This document shows, piece after piece, positions 1-7,858 of a stretch of 14,066 bases of DNA. Position 1 is the stretch's first letter. Each line of letters starts with the position of its first letter. The stretch is from Candidatus Fermentibacterota bacterium (GTDB lineage Bacteria; JAFGKV01). Made by a program: the position numbers and the translations under genes. The stretch lies in NCBI GenBank assembly GCA_030620115.1, contig JAUXFG010000099.1, positions 1 through 14,066 of the forward strand, written 5' to 3'. The notes beneath the pieces are model-generated. The model saw only the letters and a program-made list of their open reading frames with translations. It searched no databases and was not told the origin of the DNA.

Positions 1-76
1 CCGGTGGCAACACCGCTGAAGATCCATTCTTGGAGGAATCTTAACGCTGATCAGCTGATCATCAGTAATCTGTCAA

Positions 77-511
77 GTGATATATCTGGTGTCAAGTCAT
101 GTGAACCATACTATAAGCATGCACGTGTGGTCTCACCCTAGTCAGGACTTCCCTCCATATAGATATCATTTTGATAGTTTCCTTCTTGCGGCAGACTCCC
201 TGGGATCTCCTCTCCCTGTCTATGGCGATTCTCCCGTGGCTACCCCCAAGAATCTTGCACTCATCCGGAACTCACCGAATCCCTTCTGTCATGAGACGCG
301 TATTTGCTACTCAACGATCATGCCCGGCAGAATTGTTCTTAGGATATATGACCTCTTCGGGAGAGAGGTTGAGACCCTCGTGAGTGAATACCAGCTTTCG
401 GGAGAGCACGAGATTCGGTGGACGCCTGCTGGTCTGCCAAGCGGTATGTATATATCGCGCCTTCAGATGGATTCCGCCGAGGCCACCGAGACTCTGCTTC
501 TGCTGAGATAG
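77..511 (+). CDS. C-terminal fragment of a secreted protein with a type IX-like sorting domain
   Basis: Only the 3' end of this gene is in the window. About the last 85 residues form a FlgD-Ig-like/'Por secretion tail' domain: an N-S-P-N-P-F-C motif near residue 65, then V-L-R-I-Y-D-L-F-G-R-E-V, then a G-M-Y-I-S-R-L strand and a terminal L-L-L-L-R. In characterised families such tails direct export through the type IX system or anchor the protein at the surface. The tail is clearly homologous to the end of the next gene (670-2394), so both products probably leave the cell by the same route. The GTG at 77 is only the first possible start after an in-frame stop at 56-58. The true start is probably upstream, and frame 1 is also open from base 1 to the TAG at 139-141. 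A frameshift or a decayed upstream half is therefore possible. The function of the missing N-terminal domain is unknown. Confidence 0.5.
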   Translation: MIYLVSSHVNHTISMHVWSHPSQDFPPYRYHFDSFLLAADSLGSPLPVYGDSPVATPKNLALIRNSPNPFCHETRICYSTIMPGRIVLRIYDLFGREVETLVSEYQLSGEHEIRWTPAGLPSGMYISRLQMDSAEATETLLLLR

Positions 512-657
512 CGCTGTTTGTGCGCAAATCGCCGTTCAAACAATCAAACTGTGATCGGTTGATCGGAGAAAGACGCGTGGCATAGTTTCGAATAATATGG
601 GGATGTCAGGATTATCCCGACCCCGTTGCCCGGTGCACACCAACATGCCCAAGCTTT

Positions 658-663
658 GGAGGA
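658..663 (+). promoter_or_regulatory. Shine-Dalgarno site of the secreted arylsulfotransferase
   Basis: GGAGGA lies 6 nt before the ATG at 670. It supports that start over the out-of-frame ATG at 663. Confidence 0.6.
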
Positions 664-669
664 TGGATC

Positions 670-2394
670 ATGACCAGAAAGTCCGTCGCTGCAATGATTC
701 TGCTCTTGGCTGCGACACTTCCGCTGGAAGCCCAGGATCAGACCGTGGGATTATTCTACAATCTTGACGGCTCCTTCAATGGATACACCCTCTTTGCCCC
801 TTTGTCGTACAATATCACGTATCTCATCGATCATGACGGCCTCCTGGTCAATTCGTGGGAAAGTGAGTACACGCCGGGGAATGCGACCTACTTGCTGAAC
901 GATGGAACGCTCCTGCGATCGGCTTCCCTCGGCATCCACCCGATTTTCCAGTCCGGCGGATCCGGTGGGGGAATGCAGCTATTCGACTGGGACGGCAGTC
1001 TGCTATGGGATTTCCGTTACTCCGATCAGTCGGTTCTCTCTCACCATGATATGGAAGCCCTCCCCAACGGCAACATCCTTATGATTGCCTGGGAATACAA
1101 GTCTGCAGCCGAAGCCATCGCGGCAGGTCGTGCCCCGCAGCTCCTCCCGGAAGGGGAATTGTGGCCGGACCATATCATTGAAGTGCAACCGACCGGTCCC
1201 ACCACAGCGGACATCGTATGGCAATGGCATGTATGGGACCATCTCGCCCAGGATTTAGATCCTTCCAAGGAAAATTATGGTATTGTTGAAGGCCACCCGG
1301 AGCTGATCAACATCAACTTCGTCGAAGGGCATGGCCCCGGGGCGGGACACCCCGACTGGAATCACACGAATGGTATCGACTACAACGGTGAATTTGATCA
1401 GATACTCGTCAGTGTCCGGGCATTCTCGGAGATATGGGTGATTGACCACAGCACGACCATTGAGGAAGCAGCAGGTCACACCGGGGGAAACAGCGGAAAA
1501 GGGGGCGATATTCTGTATCGTTGGGGTAATCCGGAGGCCTACGGAGCAGGTGATGAGAGTGATCAAGAATTCTTTGGACAGCACGATGCCCAATGGATTG
1601 ACTCCGGGCACCCCGGAGAGGGGAACATCTTGGTTTTCAACAACGGTGCTGGGCGCCCCGAAGGGGACTACTCTTCAGTGGAAGAGATTATCCCACCGGT
1701 AGACGTATATGGCAACTACCAATACACTCCGGGATCCCAATATGGCCCGGATGAGCAGGAATGGATTTACGCAGCCGCTGATCCGGAAGACTTCTACTCT
1801 GGAATTATTTCCGGCGCCCAACGCCTGCCAAATGGGAATACGCTTATCTGTAGCGGCAATCAGGGCACGTTCTTCGAGGTCACTCCAGGAGCCGAGACCC
1901 TGTGGCTCTATGTCAACCCCGTCACGGAGCAAGGGCCCCTCTACCAAGGTGATCCTATTCCTTTGAATCCCTCTGGTCAGGGAACGCTCAATATGGTTTT
2001 CAAGGTCCGTCGATATGCCCCCGACTTCGAAGGATTCCAGGGGCATGATCTGATACCAGGTGACCCGGTGGAGCTCTACCCGTCGGGAACCGACGATCCG
2101 TTCGGCCAAGCGCCGGAGGAAATCAGTCTATCCCCCAACTATCCCAACCCGTTCTGCCCAAACACCATTATTGGCTATTCACTCTCCACTCCAACCGAGG
2201 TAAGACTCACTGTCTACACCCTGCTCGGTCAGGAAGTGAAACTACTATATTTCGGCTCGAAGCCGGCTGGTTACCACCGGGTGGTTTGGGATGGGACCAA
2301 TTCATGGGGTGAAACAACGAGTGCTGGTGTCTATGTCTACACTCTGCAGACGGGCCAAAAGGCCGCAACAAGAAAAATGATCTTGATGAGGTGA
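670..2394 (+). CDS. Secreted arylsulfotransferase (ASST family) with type IX-like sorting tail
   Basis: The 574-residue product has a signal peptide (residues 1-21: basic start, hydrophobic core, A-Q end), an ASST propeller (about 25-450) and a sorting domain (about 486-574, with N-Y-P-N-P-F-C at 490-496). ASST enzymes move a sulfuryl group from a phenolic sulfate ester to a phenol without PAPS, outside the cytoplasm. Family hallmarks are visible: H125-H126-D127 followed by L-P-N-G-N, N-H232-T-N, S-V-R250 and Q-H305-D306. From memory, the catalytic residues of E. coli ASST are His252, His356, Arg374 and His436. The 18-residue His-Arg step is identical here and the other spacings are close, so the enzyme is probably active. 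No DsbA/DsbB-type partner lies beside it. A good Shine-Dalgarno sits at 658-663. The gene ends 32 bp from the convergent sulfatase-type gene. The natural sulfate donor and acceptor are unknown. Confidence 0.85.
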   Translation: MTRKSVAAMILLLAATLPLEAQDQTVGLFYNLDGSFNGYTLFAPLSYNITYLIDHDGLLVNSWESEYTPGNATYLLNDGTLLRSASLGIHPIFQSGGSGGGMQLFDWDGSLLWDFRYSDQSVLSHHDMEALPNGNILMIAWEYKSAAEAIAAGRAPQLLPEGELWPDHIIEVQPTGPTTADIVWQWHVWDHLAQDLDPSKENYGIVEGHPELININFVEGHGPGAGHPDWNHTNGIDYNGEFDQILVSVRAFSEIWVIDHSTTIEEAAGHTGGNSGKGGDILYRWGNPEAYGAGDESDQEFFGQHDAQWIDSGHPGEGNILVFNNGAGRPEGDYSSVEEIIPPVDVYGNYQYTPGSQYGPDEQEWIYAAADPEDFYSGIISGAQRLPNGNTLICSGNQGTFFEVTPGAETLWLYVNPVTEQGPLYQGDPIPLNPSGQGTLNMVFKVRRYAPDFEGFQGHDLIPGDPVELYPSGTDDPFGQAPEEISLSPNYPNPFCPNTIIGYSLSTPTEVRLTVYTLLGQEVKLLYFGSKPAGYHRVVWDGTNSWGETTSAGVYVYTLQTGQKAATRKMILMR

Positions 2395-2426
2395 TCGTCG
2401 GACAGGATAGCCCGGGATGGGAGACG

Positions 2427-4574
2427 CTATTCCAGGTAGCCCAATGCCCGGAGCTGGGCTTCCAGCTCCGGGTCCGACGCCGCACGCGCGGAGGGGAGAG
2501 GCGCCGCGTCGGTGGTCCAGAGAGCGAATCCTCTTCTTGGGGTCGATGCCGGAGGGGATCCCCGAAGAGACGGGTCGCCGATGCTGAGCTGGAAGGGGAT
2601 ACGTTCCGGATGCGTGTCCTCCCCCAGGGTGATCTCCCCGACTGCCAGGGGCGTGCCGCCCCACGTCCCCGCGATGGTGAGGGGATGGCCCGTTACCGGC
2701 AGCATCACGACGAAGCCATCGATGTCGTCGCCAGGGCACGAGGGCCGGAAGACGATGGTCGAGGTGCGGACGTCGGTCTGCAGGACATCGGCGTCCTCAA
2801 GCTCCACCCCGGTCACGCTCAAGGGCGGCTCGCAGGTGATCTCGAGGATCGTTTCTTCCCCGCTTCCAAGGCCTGCCGCCCGCCCGTGCAAGAGCGTAGT
2901 GCATACGAACTGCCCCAGCGCGGTCTGGAGCGTTTCGCCCCAGGCAACCGTGCCGGGCTGAAGCGGCTCGTGCTCCCGGGGATCCGCAGCGAGATCATAG
3001 GCATCGAGGGCGCCGTCTTTGGTTTGGAGTATGAGCTTCCTCTGCCCGCTCACCACCGCATACTGGCGGCCCTGCCGGAGATTGAAGCCGACAACTTCGC
3101 TGTAGGCGGGCATGGGGGGGATGCCGCTCCCGTGAATGGCCGGGAGGAGCGACCTCCCCTGCATGGCGGCGGGAGCGGAGATGTCGAGATAGTTCAGGAT
3201 CGTGGGCGCGATGTCCAGGCTCTGGGTGACGCCTTCTACGATACGCGGGCGCGGGCGCCCGCGGGGCTCCACCCAGATGAGCGGGATATCCACCAGCTCC
3301 CGGAAGAGCGTTTTGCCGTGCCCGGTGCGCCCATGCTCCAAGAACTCATCGCCATGGTCCGACGTGACCACCACCAAGGTCTTTTTCTCCAGATCAAGGG
3401 CTCTGAGCTCATGGAATAGCATGCCAAGAAAATGATCCGTGGAGGCGATCTCGCCATCGTAGAGCGCCATGATGTGGTCGCGATCTTGGCGGGAGAGCCT
3501 GGTGAAACTGCCGCCGAGCCGTGCCAGGAGCGGCTCCCAGCCGTTCAAGGTCTCCCAGCCTTTGACAGAGCCATGATAGCCCTGGTCGAAGAGAGTGTCG
3601 TAGGGTGGGGGGGGTACGTAGGGGTCATGCGCGTCCCAGTAATGAAGGAAGAGGAAGAAGGGCGCATGGCCCCACGTCCGCAGCCATTCCACCGCGTGGG
3701 CATGGGTACAGGGGTTGGTGACGGTGCTTTTCGTGGCGCTGGTGAAACAGCGGGAGTCGTAGGTATCAAAGCCTTGGTTAAGTCTATGCCGCGCGCCCAG
3801 GGCGCCGCCGATCACCGCCCCGGTGAGATAGCCCTCTCCACAGAGCACTTCGGGCAGGGTGACGACTTCCTGGGGCAGGGCATCGTCCCAGGTGATGACG
3901 CCGTGGGAAGAGAGGTAGAGCGACGAGAACAGACTGGCGTGTGACGGCAGCGTCCATGAACTCTGGGCCACCACGTTCCGAAACAGCCATCCCCGGGCGG
4001 CGAGGCTATCCAGCGTGGGGCTGGTGGGGCGGTGGTAGCCGTAGCAGTGCAGGTGGTCCGCACGGACGGTATCCAGGGAGATGAGGATGATATTGGGCCG
4101 CTCTTTCCCTCCGCAAAAAAGCAGGGGAATCCCCCAGCACGCGGATCCCCGCGCCGTGTCCCCCGGGGGTTCCGACCAGATGAAGAGCGTGATCTTCTGC
4201 CCCGCGAAGTGGCGCAGATCCACCGTTGATTCGGTCCACTGCTCCAAGCAGCCGGTGTTGCGGAGTATCTGGTGGGTCTGCCCTAGGGAATCGCGAAGCA
4301 TTGCCTTGAAGATCGCCTGATCCGCGGTGCCCCCGGGCCCGTCCGGGAGCATGGCATAGGAGAGCACCAGAATAGGATCCCGCCCGGGCACCTCGAAAGG
4401 GATGCGCCAGTTGCCGCCGATGGGTGCCGCGAATCCCAGGCGAGCGACCCTCCCCACGCGGAAGGTGTGTTCGTCCACTCCTTGGGGCAGAAGGCGTACA
4501 ACCGATGCGGGGGGCTCAGGGCCGCACCCGGCCGCGAACGCGAGAAGGAGCGGCGGGAGGAATCGCGGGTTCAT
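2427..4574 (-). CDS. Sulfatase-family (alkaline phosphatase superfamily) lipoprotein with Thr at the nucleophile site
   Basis: The 715-residue protein (ATG at 4574; the preceding GTG codon at 4577 is a less likely start) begins with a lipoprotein signal whose relaxed lipobox A-A-G-C ends at Cys17. It is expected in the periplasm or on an envelope membrane. After an approximately 150-residue N-terminal beta-rich segment comes the sulfatase core: I-S-L-D168-T-V-R-A-D-H, S-W-T208-L-P-S-H212-A-S-L, T-S-D406-H407-G-D and H419-G-K. The C-terminal 150 residues form a second domain ending in L-R-A-L-G-Y-L-E. Classical sulfatases carry C/S-x-P-x-R for formylglycine; here the site reads T-L-P-S-H, so a formylglycine sulfatase is unlikely. 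A phosphodiesterase or phospho-headgroup transferase using Thr fits the superfamily as well. The gene is visibly richer in GC than its neighbours, which produces long antisense open frames. Family assignment is secure; substrate is unknown. Confidence 0.85.
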   Translation of the reverse strand: MNPRFLPPLLLAFAAGCGPEPPASVVRLLPQGVDEHTFRVGRVARLGFAAPIGGNWRIPFEVPGRDPILVLSYAMLPDGPGGTADQAIFKAMLRDSLGQTHQILRNTGCLEQWTESTVDLRHFAGQKITLFIWSEPPGDTARGSACWGIPLLFCGGKERPNIILISLDTVRADHLHCYGYHRPTSPTLDSLAARGWLFRNVVAQSSWTLPSHASLFSSLYLSSHGVITWDDALPQEVVTLPEVLCGEGYLTGAVIGGALGARHRLNQGFDTYDSRCFTSATKSTVTNPCTHAHAVEWLRTWGHAPFFLFLHYWDAHDPYVPPPPYDTLFDQGYHGSVKGWETLNGWEPLLARLGGSFTRLSRQDRDHIMALYDGEIASTDHFLGMLFHELRALDLEKKTLVVVTSDHGDEFLEHGRTGHGKTLFRELVDIPLIWVEPRGRPRPRIVEGVTQSLDIAPTILNYLDISAPAAMQGRSLLPAIHGSGIPPMPAYSEVVGFNLRQGRQYAVVSGQRKLILQTKDGALDAYDLAADPREHEPLQPGTVAWGETLQTALGQFVCTTLLHGRAAGLGSGEETILEITCEPPLSVTGVELEDADVLQTDVRTSTIVFRPSCPGDDIDGFVVMLPVTGHPLTIAGTWGGTPLAVGEITLGEDTHPERIPFQLSIGDPSLRGSPPASTPRRGFALWTTDAAPLPSARAASDPELEAQLRALGYLE

Positions 4575-4700
4575 CACTTTCTTTCCCGTGAGTCATCCCG
4601 CCGCAAACCCCGGGCTCCTCGCGTACCACCGTGATCCGCATGGTGGTGCCGCTCGCCCCGGCTCCGGCGCGATGGGCATGACCCGGACTTCTCCCGTACA

Positions 4701-4825
4701 GATTCTGGAGCGCCCGATCCCTCGGACCATGATATGCCGAAGGTCCGACAACCGGTGCGATCGAAGATCCGACTGCCGGTGAAGTGGAGCGCTCCGGGTA
4801 CCTCGATCCGTGATTGTGTTGGCAT
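4701..4825 (-). pseudogene. Decayed N-terminal fragment of a RAYT (REP-associated tyrosine transposase, Y1/IS200-like)
   Basis: From the ATG at 4825 the minus strand reads M-P-T-Q-S-R-I-E-V-P-G-A-L-H, the typical start of RAYT proteins. The next expected block, H-I-M-V-R-G-I-G-R-S-R-I, is found at 4736-4701 but in another frame. A 47-nt insertion (4737-4783) separates the two parts and breaks the frame. The rest of the gene, including the HUH and catalytic Tyr region, is not recognisable before the sulfatase-type gene begins. This remnant and its 5' flank are the main content of the 335-bp gap 4578-4912. RAYTs mobilise or maintain REP palindromes; this copy is dead. Confidence 0.7.
4738..4785 (+). 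repeat. Two-unit 24-bp tandem repeat inserted in the RAYT remnant
   Basis: Units 4738-4761 and 4762-4785 share a 20-bp core (cgaaggtccgacaaccggtg and cgaagatccgactgccggtg, 17 of 20 identical). The pair accounts for nearly all of the 47-nt insertion that disrupts the transposase remnant. Confidence 0.65.
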
Positions 4826-4889
4826 GTGAACATGATAGTAAGAATGGAACCGTTCTGAAACTAATCTATTTGCTGAGGTCCCCCAAATG
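4789..4889 (-). repeat. Dispersed repeat, copy 1: RAYT 5' flank plus first codons
   Basis: This stretch matches 8060-8155 over its whole length with scattered substitutions and a short indel. It runs from CATTTGGGGGACCTCAG (4889 downward) through about 65 bp of non-coding flank into the first 12 codons of the transposase. Because the flank is about as conserved as the coding part, it probably belongs to the mobile unit. Confidence 0.75.
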
Positions 4890-4912
4890 TTCACTATCTC
4901 GCCCGGTCCGCG

Positions 4913-7753
4913 CTACCGTGCCATCCAGTTGGTGGGGAATTCGGCTGGCAATCGGCACAATGCAAAGAGCGTCGCGATCAGTTCATGTTGGACTCCAGCA
5001 CGATGGGGATTATAGAATTCCCAGACGATTTCCTTGTCTGCAGTCACTTCAAAGGCACGCCCATTGTCTGATTCAGTGATCAGCGTGTTGCCATTGGGCA
5101 GGCGCTGATTCGTGCCGCACGTAGTGGAAAAGAACGGCTCCTCGGGTGTTCCCTGATATGTCCACCTGATGCGCATGGTAGACGGTGCGTATTCGAGTAC
5201 CCTTGACTGCTCTCCCAGGCCAAGATTGTCGAAGAGCAGCAAATTACCATTGGAGAGCACGGTAGGATCGTGCTGTACTCTGAAGCATCCTCGAGCCCAC
5301 CAGACGATCCGAGCATCGTCCATGCTTACTACCGCAATGGTATGAACCAAGGCAGAGGAGATGAGAACAGCCCCCTCCTTGACGCCTGAAATACTCGGCA
5401 ATTGTCCGCTCCTCAGCAGTTCAATGGAATTCGTGTGTAGAATGTCCCTTGTGTTCAGAGCATTATTGCGAAGCACGGGTACCAGCCGATCGACTCTCTG
5501 AAAGCACTTGAGGAGCGAAACACGCTTCTTTTCGTTTCCGGAGGGATCTAGCACGACCACATAGTCCTCCAGGAGAGGTTCATCTGGATCAATGGTTGAT
5601 ATCATATGTGATTCTCGCGCCAACACATAGATGTCACCATTGGGCGCAATGTCGAGGTCGTGATGTGAGTTGTTCGGATTTGCCCAGATAAGCCTGGAGT
5701 TCTTGTCGAGCTTGATGATTCCGAGACCATCGAAGATGGCCAGGAGATCTCCATTCTCAAAGACGTGTGCGCGACGCCAGAACTCAGAACCAATACCATG
5801 ATCGGGAATTTCGCGGTCCGGCCAAACACTGCGATAGGTTCTCTTCCACATGTGGACCATTGTACCGTCCATGTCCAGCAGGATCGCTACGGGTGCATGC
5901 CCTGACGTATACAGACTGAGCCCATTGTACGCCTTCTCTGGATTGTGAAGCGTGACATTTGATAGGGCGGGAGCCTGCCTGGATCCACTCACGTAGCCAA
6001 TGGCCTCGAGCCGGTCGATGAGCCTGTTCTGTTCATCATCGGAGGTACTGCGAGATTGCGCCGTGAGCCTGCGCCATCTGCCGGGTCTTCCATTCTCTAT
6101 ATCAAAGGGCCGCCAGGTCGTTGTGTCATTGGGTTCAGTGTCTATTGTGGAGATGCCCTCGGTGGCATCCACCACGTCGGGCGCGACACCGTCACGGGTG
6201 AGACGCACCCGCCTGAGATTCCTCGTAGCTGGGACGAACCTTGACAGGCAGTCGTGCCGCACCAGCATGAGCGGGACATATGAAGTACTTGCCATATCCA
6301 TGCAGTAGAAGCTGTAGAACTCGGTGAGGTTCTCCGGGTGCGGCCACAAGATCTTGGGGCTGTGAAACAGCATTACTGCTGGGCGGACTGTGTTCACCGT
6401 GTAGTTAAGGTTCAGCTTCCCAAATTGAAAGATCGGCATGCCTGAGCGTGCAATGTATGGCTCACTGAGCCCCAAGACGTCATGTATTCGTGTGTCCATG
6501 AGTCGATACGAAACCACGCCTATGGCCTCGGACGCCACGATGTCATTTTGACGAAGCAACGGGGCGAGTCGGCGGGCGAACTCCGGGTAGCATGGCGCCG
6601 TGGATTCCATGTTGATTCGCTCGTCTATCCCGCGAGTGAATAATTCGCTGGGCGCGGTGATAGCGGCATATGCCACAGGTCCAATGCTCAGGGTGAGCAA
6701 AACCGACATGATAAATCTAGACGGTATTCCTGCTGGCACACAGAAGAGTGGAATGTGGAGGCAGAGAATGCCGTACAGCCCTCCGTACAGAGATAAGAGC
6801 CGGTACGCAGGCATCCAGTCTCCACCGCGTGCCATGGCCACCCCATAACCGAACAGGATCAAGACCAGGCAGAGCATGAAGACATAAGGAGGCGGTCTCT
6901 TCTCGGACCGGGGATAAATGGAGAAGAGCACAAGAGCCGCTCCGGTAGCAACGGCCATCGGCACGCTCGTGCCGATGAATCCCCACGCATATCGTAAGCC
7001 CTCCCGTAACACGTACGACCATTCACCGTCGCTGTACAGATAGAGCTTGGCTACCACTGAGTTGGGAATGGCTGAGCCGAAGTAGGAGAGTCGAAAAACG
7101 GCGAGAGACCCCACGGTGACAACCCACACCGCAAGAGGTACCGTCACCGCGCGGAACGACCGTCTCTCCACCAGAAGAACCATGATCATCACGGCGCCGA
7201 TGGCGACACCTTCAGGTCTCGTTGCCGCAAGGAGTCCCGCCACTAGTGCCGCAGTGCCAAACGCCCTTTTTGCGTAGTTGAATACGATTTCTACGAGAAG
7301 GGCTCCATACAGGGCACCCTCCAGACCCGACGTCCACGCATGAAGCACGGTGCTATTCCCAGCGACGATGGCGATGCTCGCCAGCGCGACAGATCGCGGT
7401 GCCCCCAGAACGACCGAGAGCTGCCACATTCTTAGAAGCACGATCCCCGTGAGAATCAACGAGAGAACAACAGCTGCGTGTGGCAGAGATAGGCCGAGCA
7501 ATGCAGCAGGGGTAAGCACAACTGCCCAGAGGATATTGCTTATTGCCTCGACGCGCTCCCCAAGATTGAAGACTAGTTGCCCGTGCTGTGCCAGATTGCT
7601 GGTGTACCGAAAGGTGATGTACGCGTCGTCAACGACCTGAAAGCTGGAGGTAGCAAACACCCAGAGGACAAGCGTGAGCGCTGCAACGAAAAGGAGCGCG
7701 TCTCGAGCCTGTCCGGGTCGCATTCTATTACGTTGGACAGAAGACGACAGCAT
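4913..7753 (-). CDS. Fusion of a GT-C-type membrane glycosyltransferase-like domain and an arylsulfotransferase-like domain
   Basis: The 946-residue product has two recognisable halves. Residues 1-370 hold about ten hydrophobic segments and look like the AftB/ArnT-like GT-C superfamily: V-V-D42-D43-A-Y-I-T-F-R-Y in the first extracytoplasmic loop, G-E-R-V-E-A-I-S-N, R-P-E-G-V and G-G-D-W-M-P. A soluble part (about 370-560, with D-V-L-G-L-S-E-P-Y-I-A) continues that family. A hydrophilic linker with L-E-A-I-G-Y-V at 582-588 leads into an ASST-like propeller (about 600-925): G-H-A-P near 618, H697-H698-D699, L-H773-T-N-S, V-Q-H828-D829 and L-P-N-G-N. The position of the catalytic Arg reads Ala801, so sulfotransferase activity is doubtful. 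GT-C enzymes use polyprenyl-phosphate sugars at the outer face of the inner membrane. The gene is monocistronic, between two RAYT remnants. No clear Shine-Dalgarno precedes 7753; Met11 is an alternative start. Domain assignment is confident; the role is inferred. Confidence 0.8.
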   Translation of the reverse strand: MLSSSVQRNRMRPGQARDALLFVAALTLVLWVFATSSFQVVDDAYITFRYTSNLAQHGQLVFNLGERVEAISNILWAVVLTPAALLGLSLPHAAVVLSLILTGIVLLRMWQLSVVLGAPRSVALASIAIVAGNSTVLHAWTSGLEGALYGALLVEIVFNYAKRAFGTAALVAGLLAATRPEGVAIGAVMIMVLLVERRSFRAVTVPLAVWVVTVGSLAVFRLSYFGSAIPNSVVAKLYLYSDGEWSYVLREGLRYAWGFIGTSVPMAVATGAALVLFSIYPRSEKRPPPYVFMLCLVLILFGYGVAMARGGDWMPAYRLLSLYGGLYGILCLHIPLFCVPAGIPSRFIMSVLLTLSIGPVAYAAITAPSELFTRGIDERINMESTAPCYPEFARRLAPLLRQNDIVASEAIGVVSYRLMDTRIHDVLGLSEPYIARSGMPIFQFGKLNLNYTVNTVRPAVMLFHSPKILWPHPENLTEFYSFYCMDMASTSYVPLMLVRHDCLSRFVPATRNLRRVRLTRDGVAPDVVDATEGISTIDTEPNDTTTWRPFDIENGRPGRWRRLTAQSRSTSDDEQNRLIDRLEAIGYVSGSRQAPALSNVTLHNPEKAYNGLSLYTSGHAPVAILLDMDGTMVHMWKRTYRSVWPDREIPDHGIGSEFWRRAHVFENGDLLAIFDGLGIIKLDKNSRLIWANPNNSHHDLDIAPNGDIYVLARESHMISTIDPDEPLLEDYVVVLDPSGNEKKRVSLLKCFQRVDRLVPVLRNNALNTRDILHTNSIELLRSGQLPSISGVKEGAVLISSALVHTIAVVSMDDARIVWWARGCFRVQHDPTVLSNGNLLLFDNLGLGEQSRVLEYAPSTMRIRWTYQGTPEEPFFSTTCGTNQRLPNGNTLITESDNGRAFEVTADKEIVWEFYNPHRAGVQHELIATLFALCRLPAEFPTNWMAR

Positions 7754-7858
7754 CCGAAAAGCGCTTGGCAGTCACTCGTCGTCTCCTCTGCAATTGGAGG
7801 CAGCCCACAGCGCTTAGGCGTGTGTGCACAAAAGGGGACGCAAGTAAATAGATGAAAA

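Noticed and set aside
512-527. Small GCGC...GCGC hairpin after the first gene as a terminator
   Set aside because: Stem of about 4 bp and no T-run.
559-586. Possible sigma70-type promoter TTGATC-16-CATAGT before the secreted ASST
   Set aside because: Only four of six matches in each box, and promoter rules in FCB-like bacteria differ; too weak to annotate.
2391-3944. Long + strand open frames (342 and 170 codons) over the sulfatase-like gene
   Set aside because: They are antisense to a gene with clear family motifs. High GC removes stops, and the translations look arginine/glycine/proline-biased without motifs.
3951-3965. Formylglycine sulfatase active site in the lipoprotein
   Set aside because: The motif is T-L-P-S-H rather than C/S-x-P-x-R.
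7350-7855. Plus strand ORFs overlapping the start of the fusion gene
   Set aside because: Antisense to the conserved GT-C N-terminus; no motifs or ribosome site.
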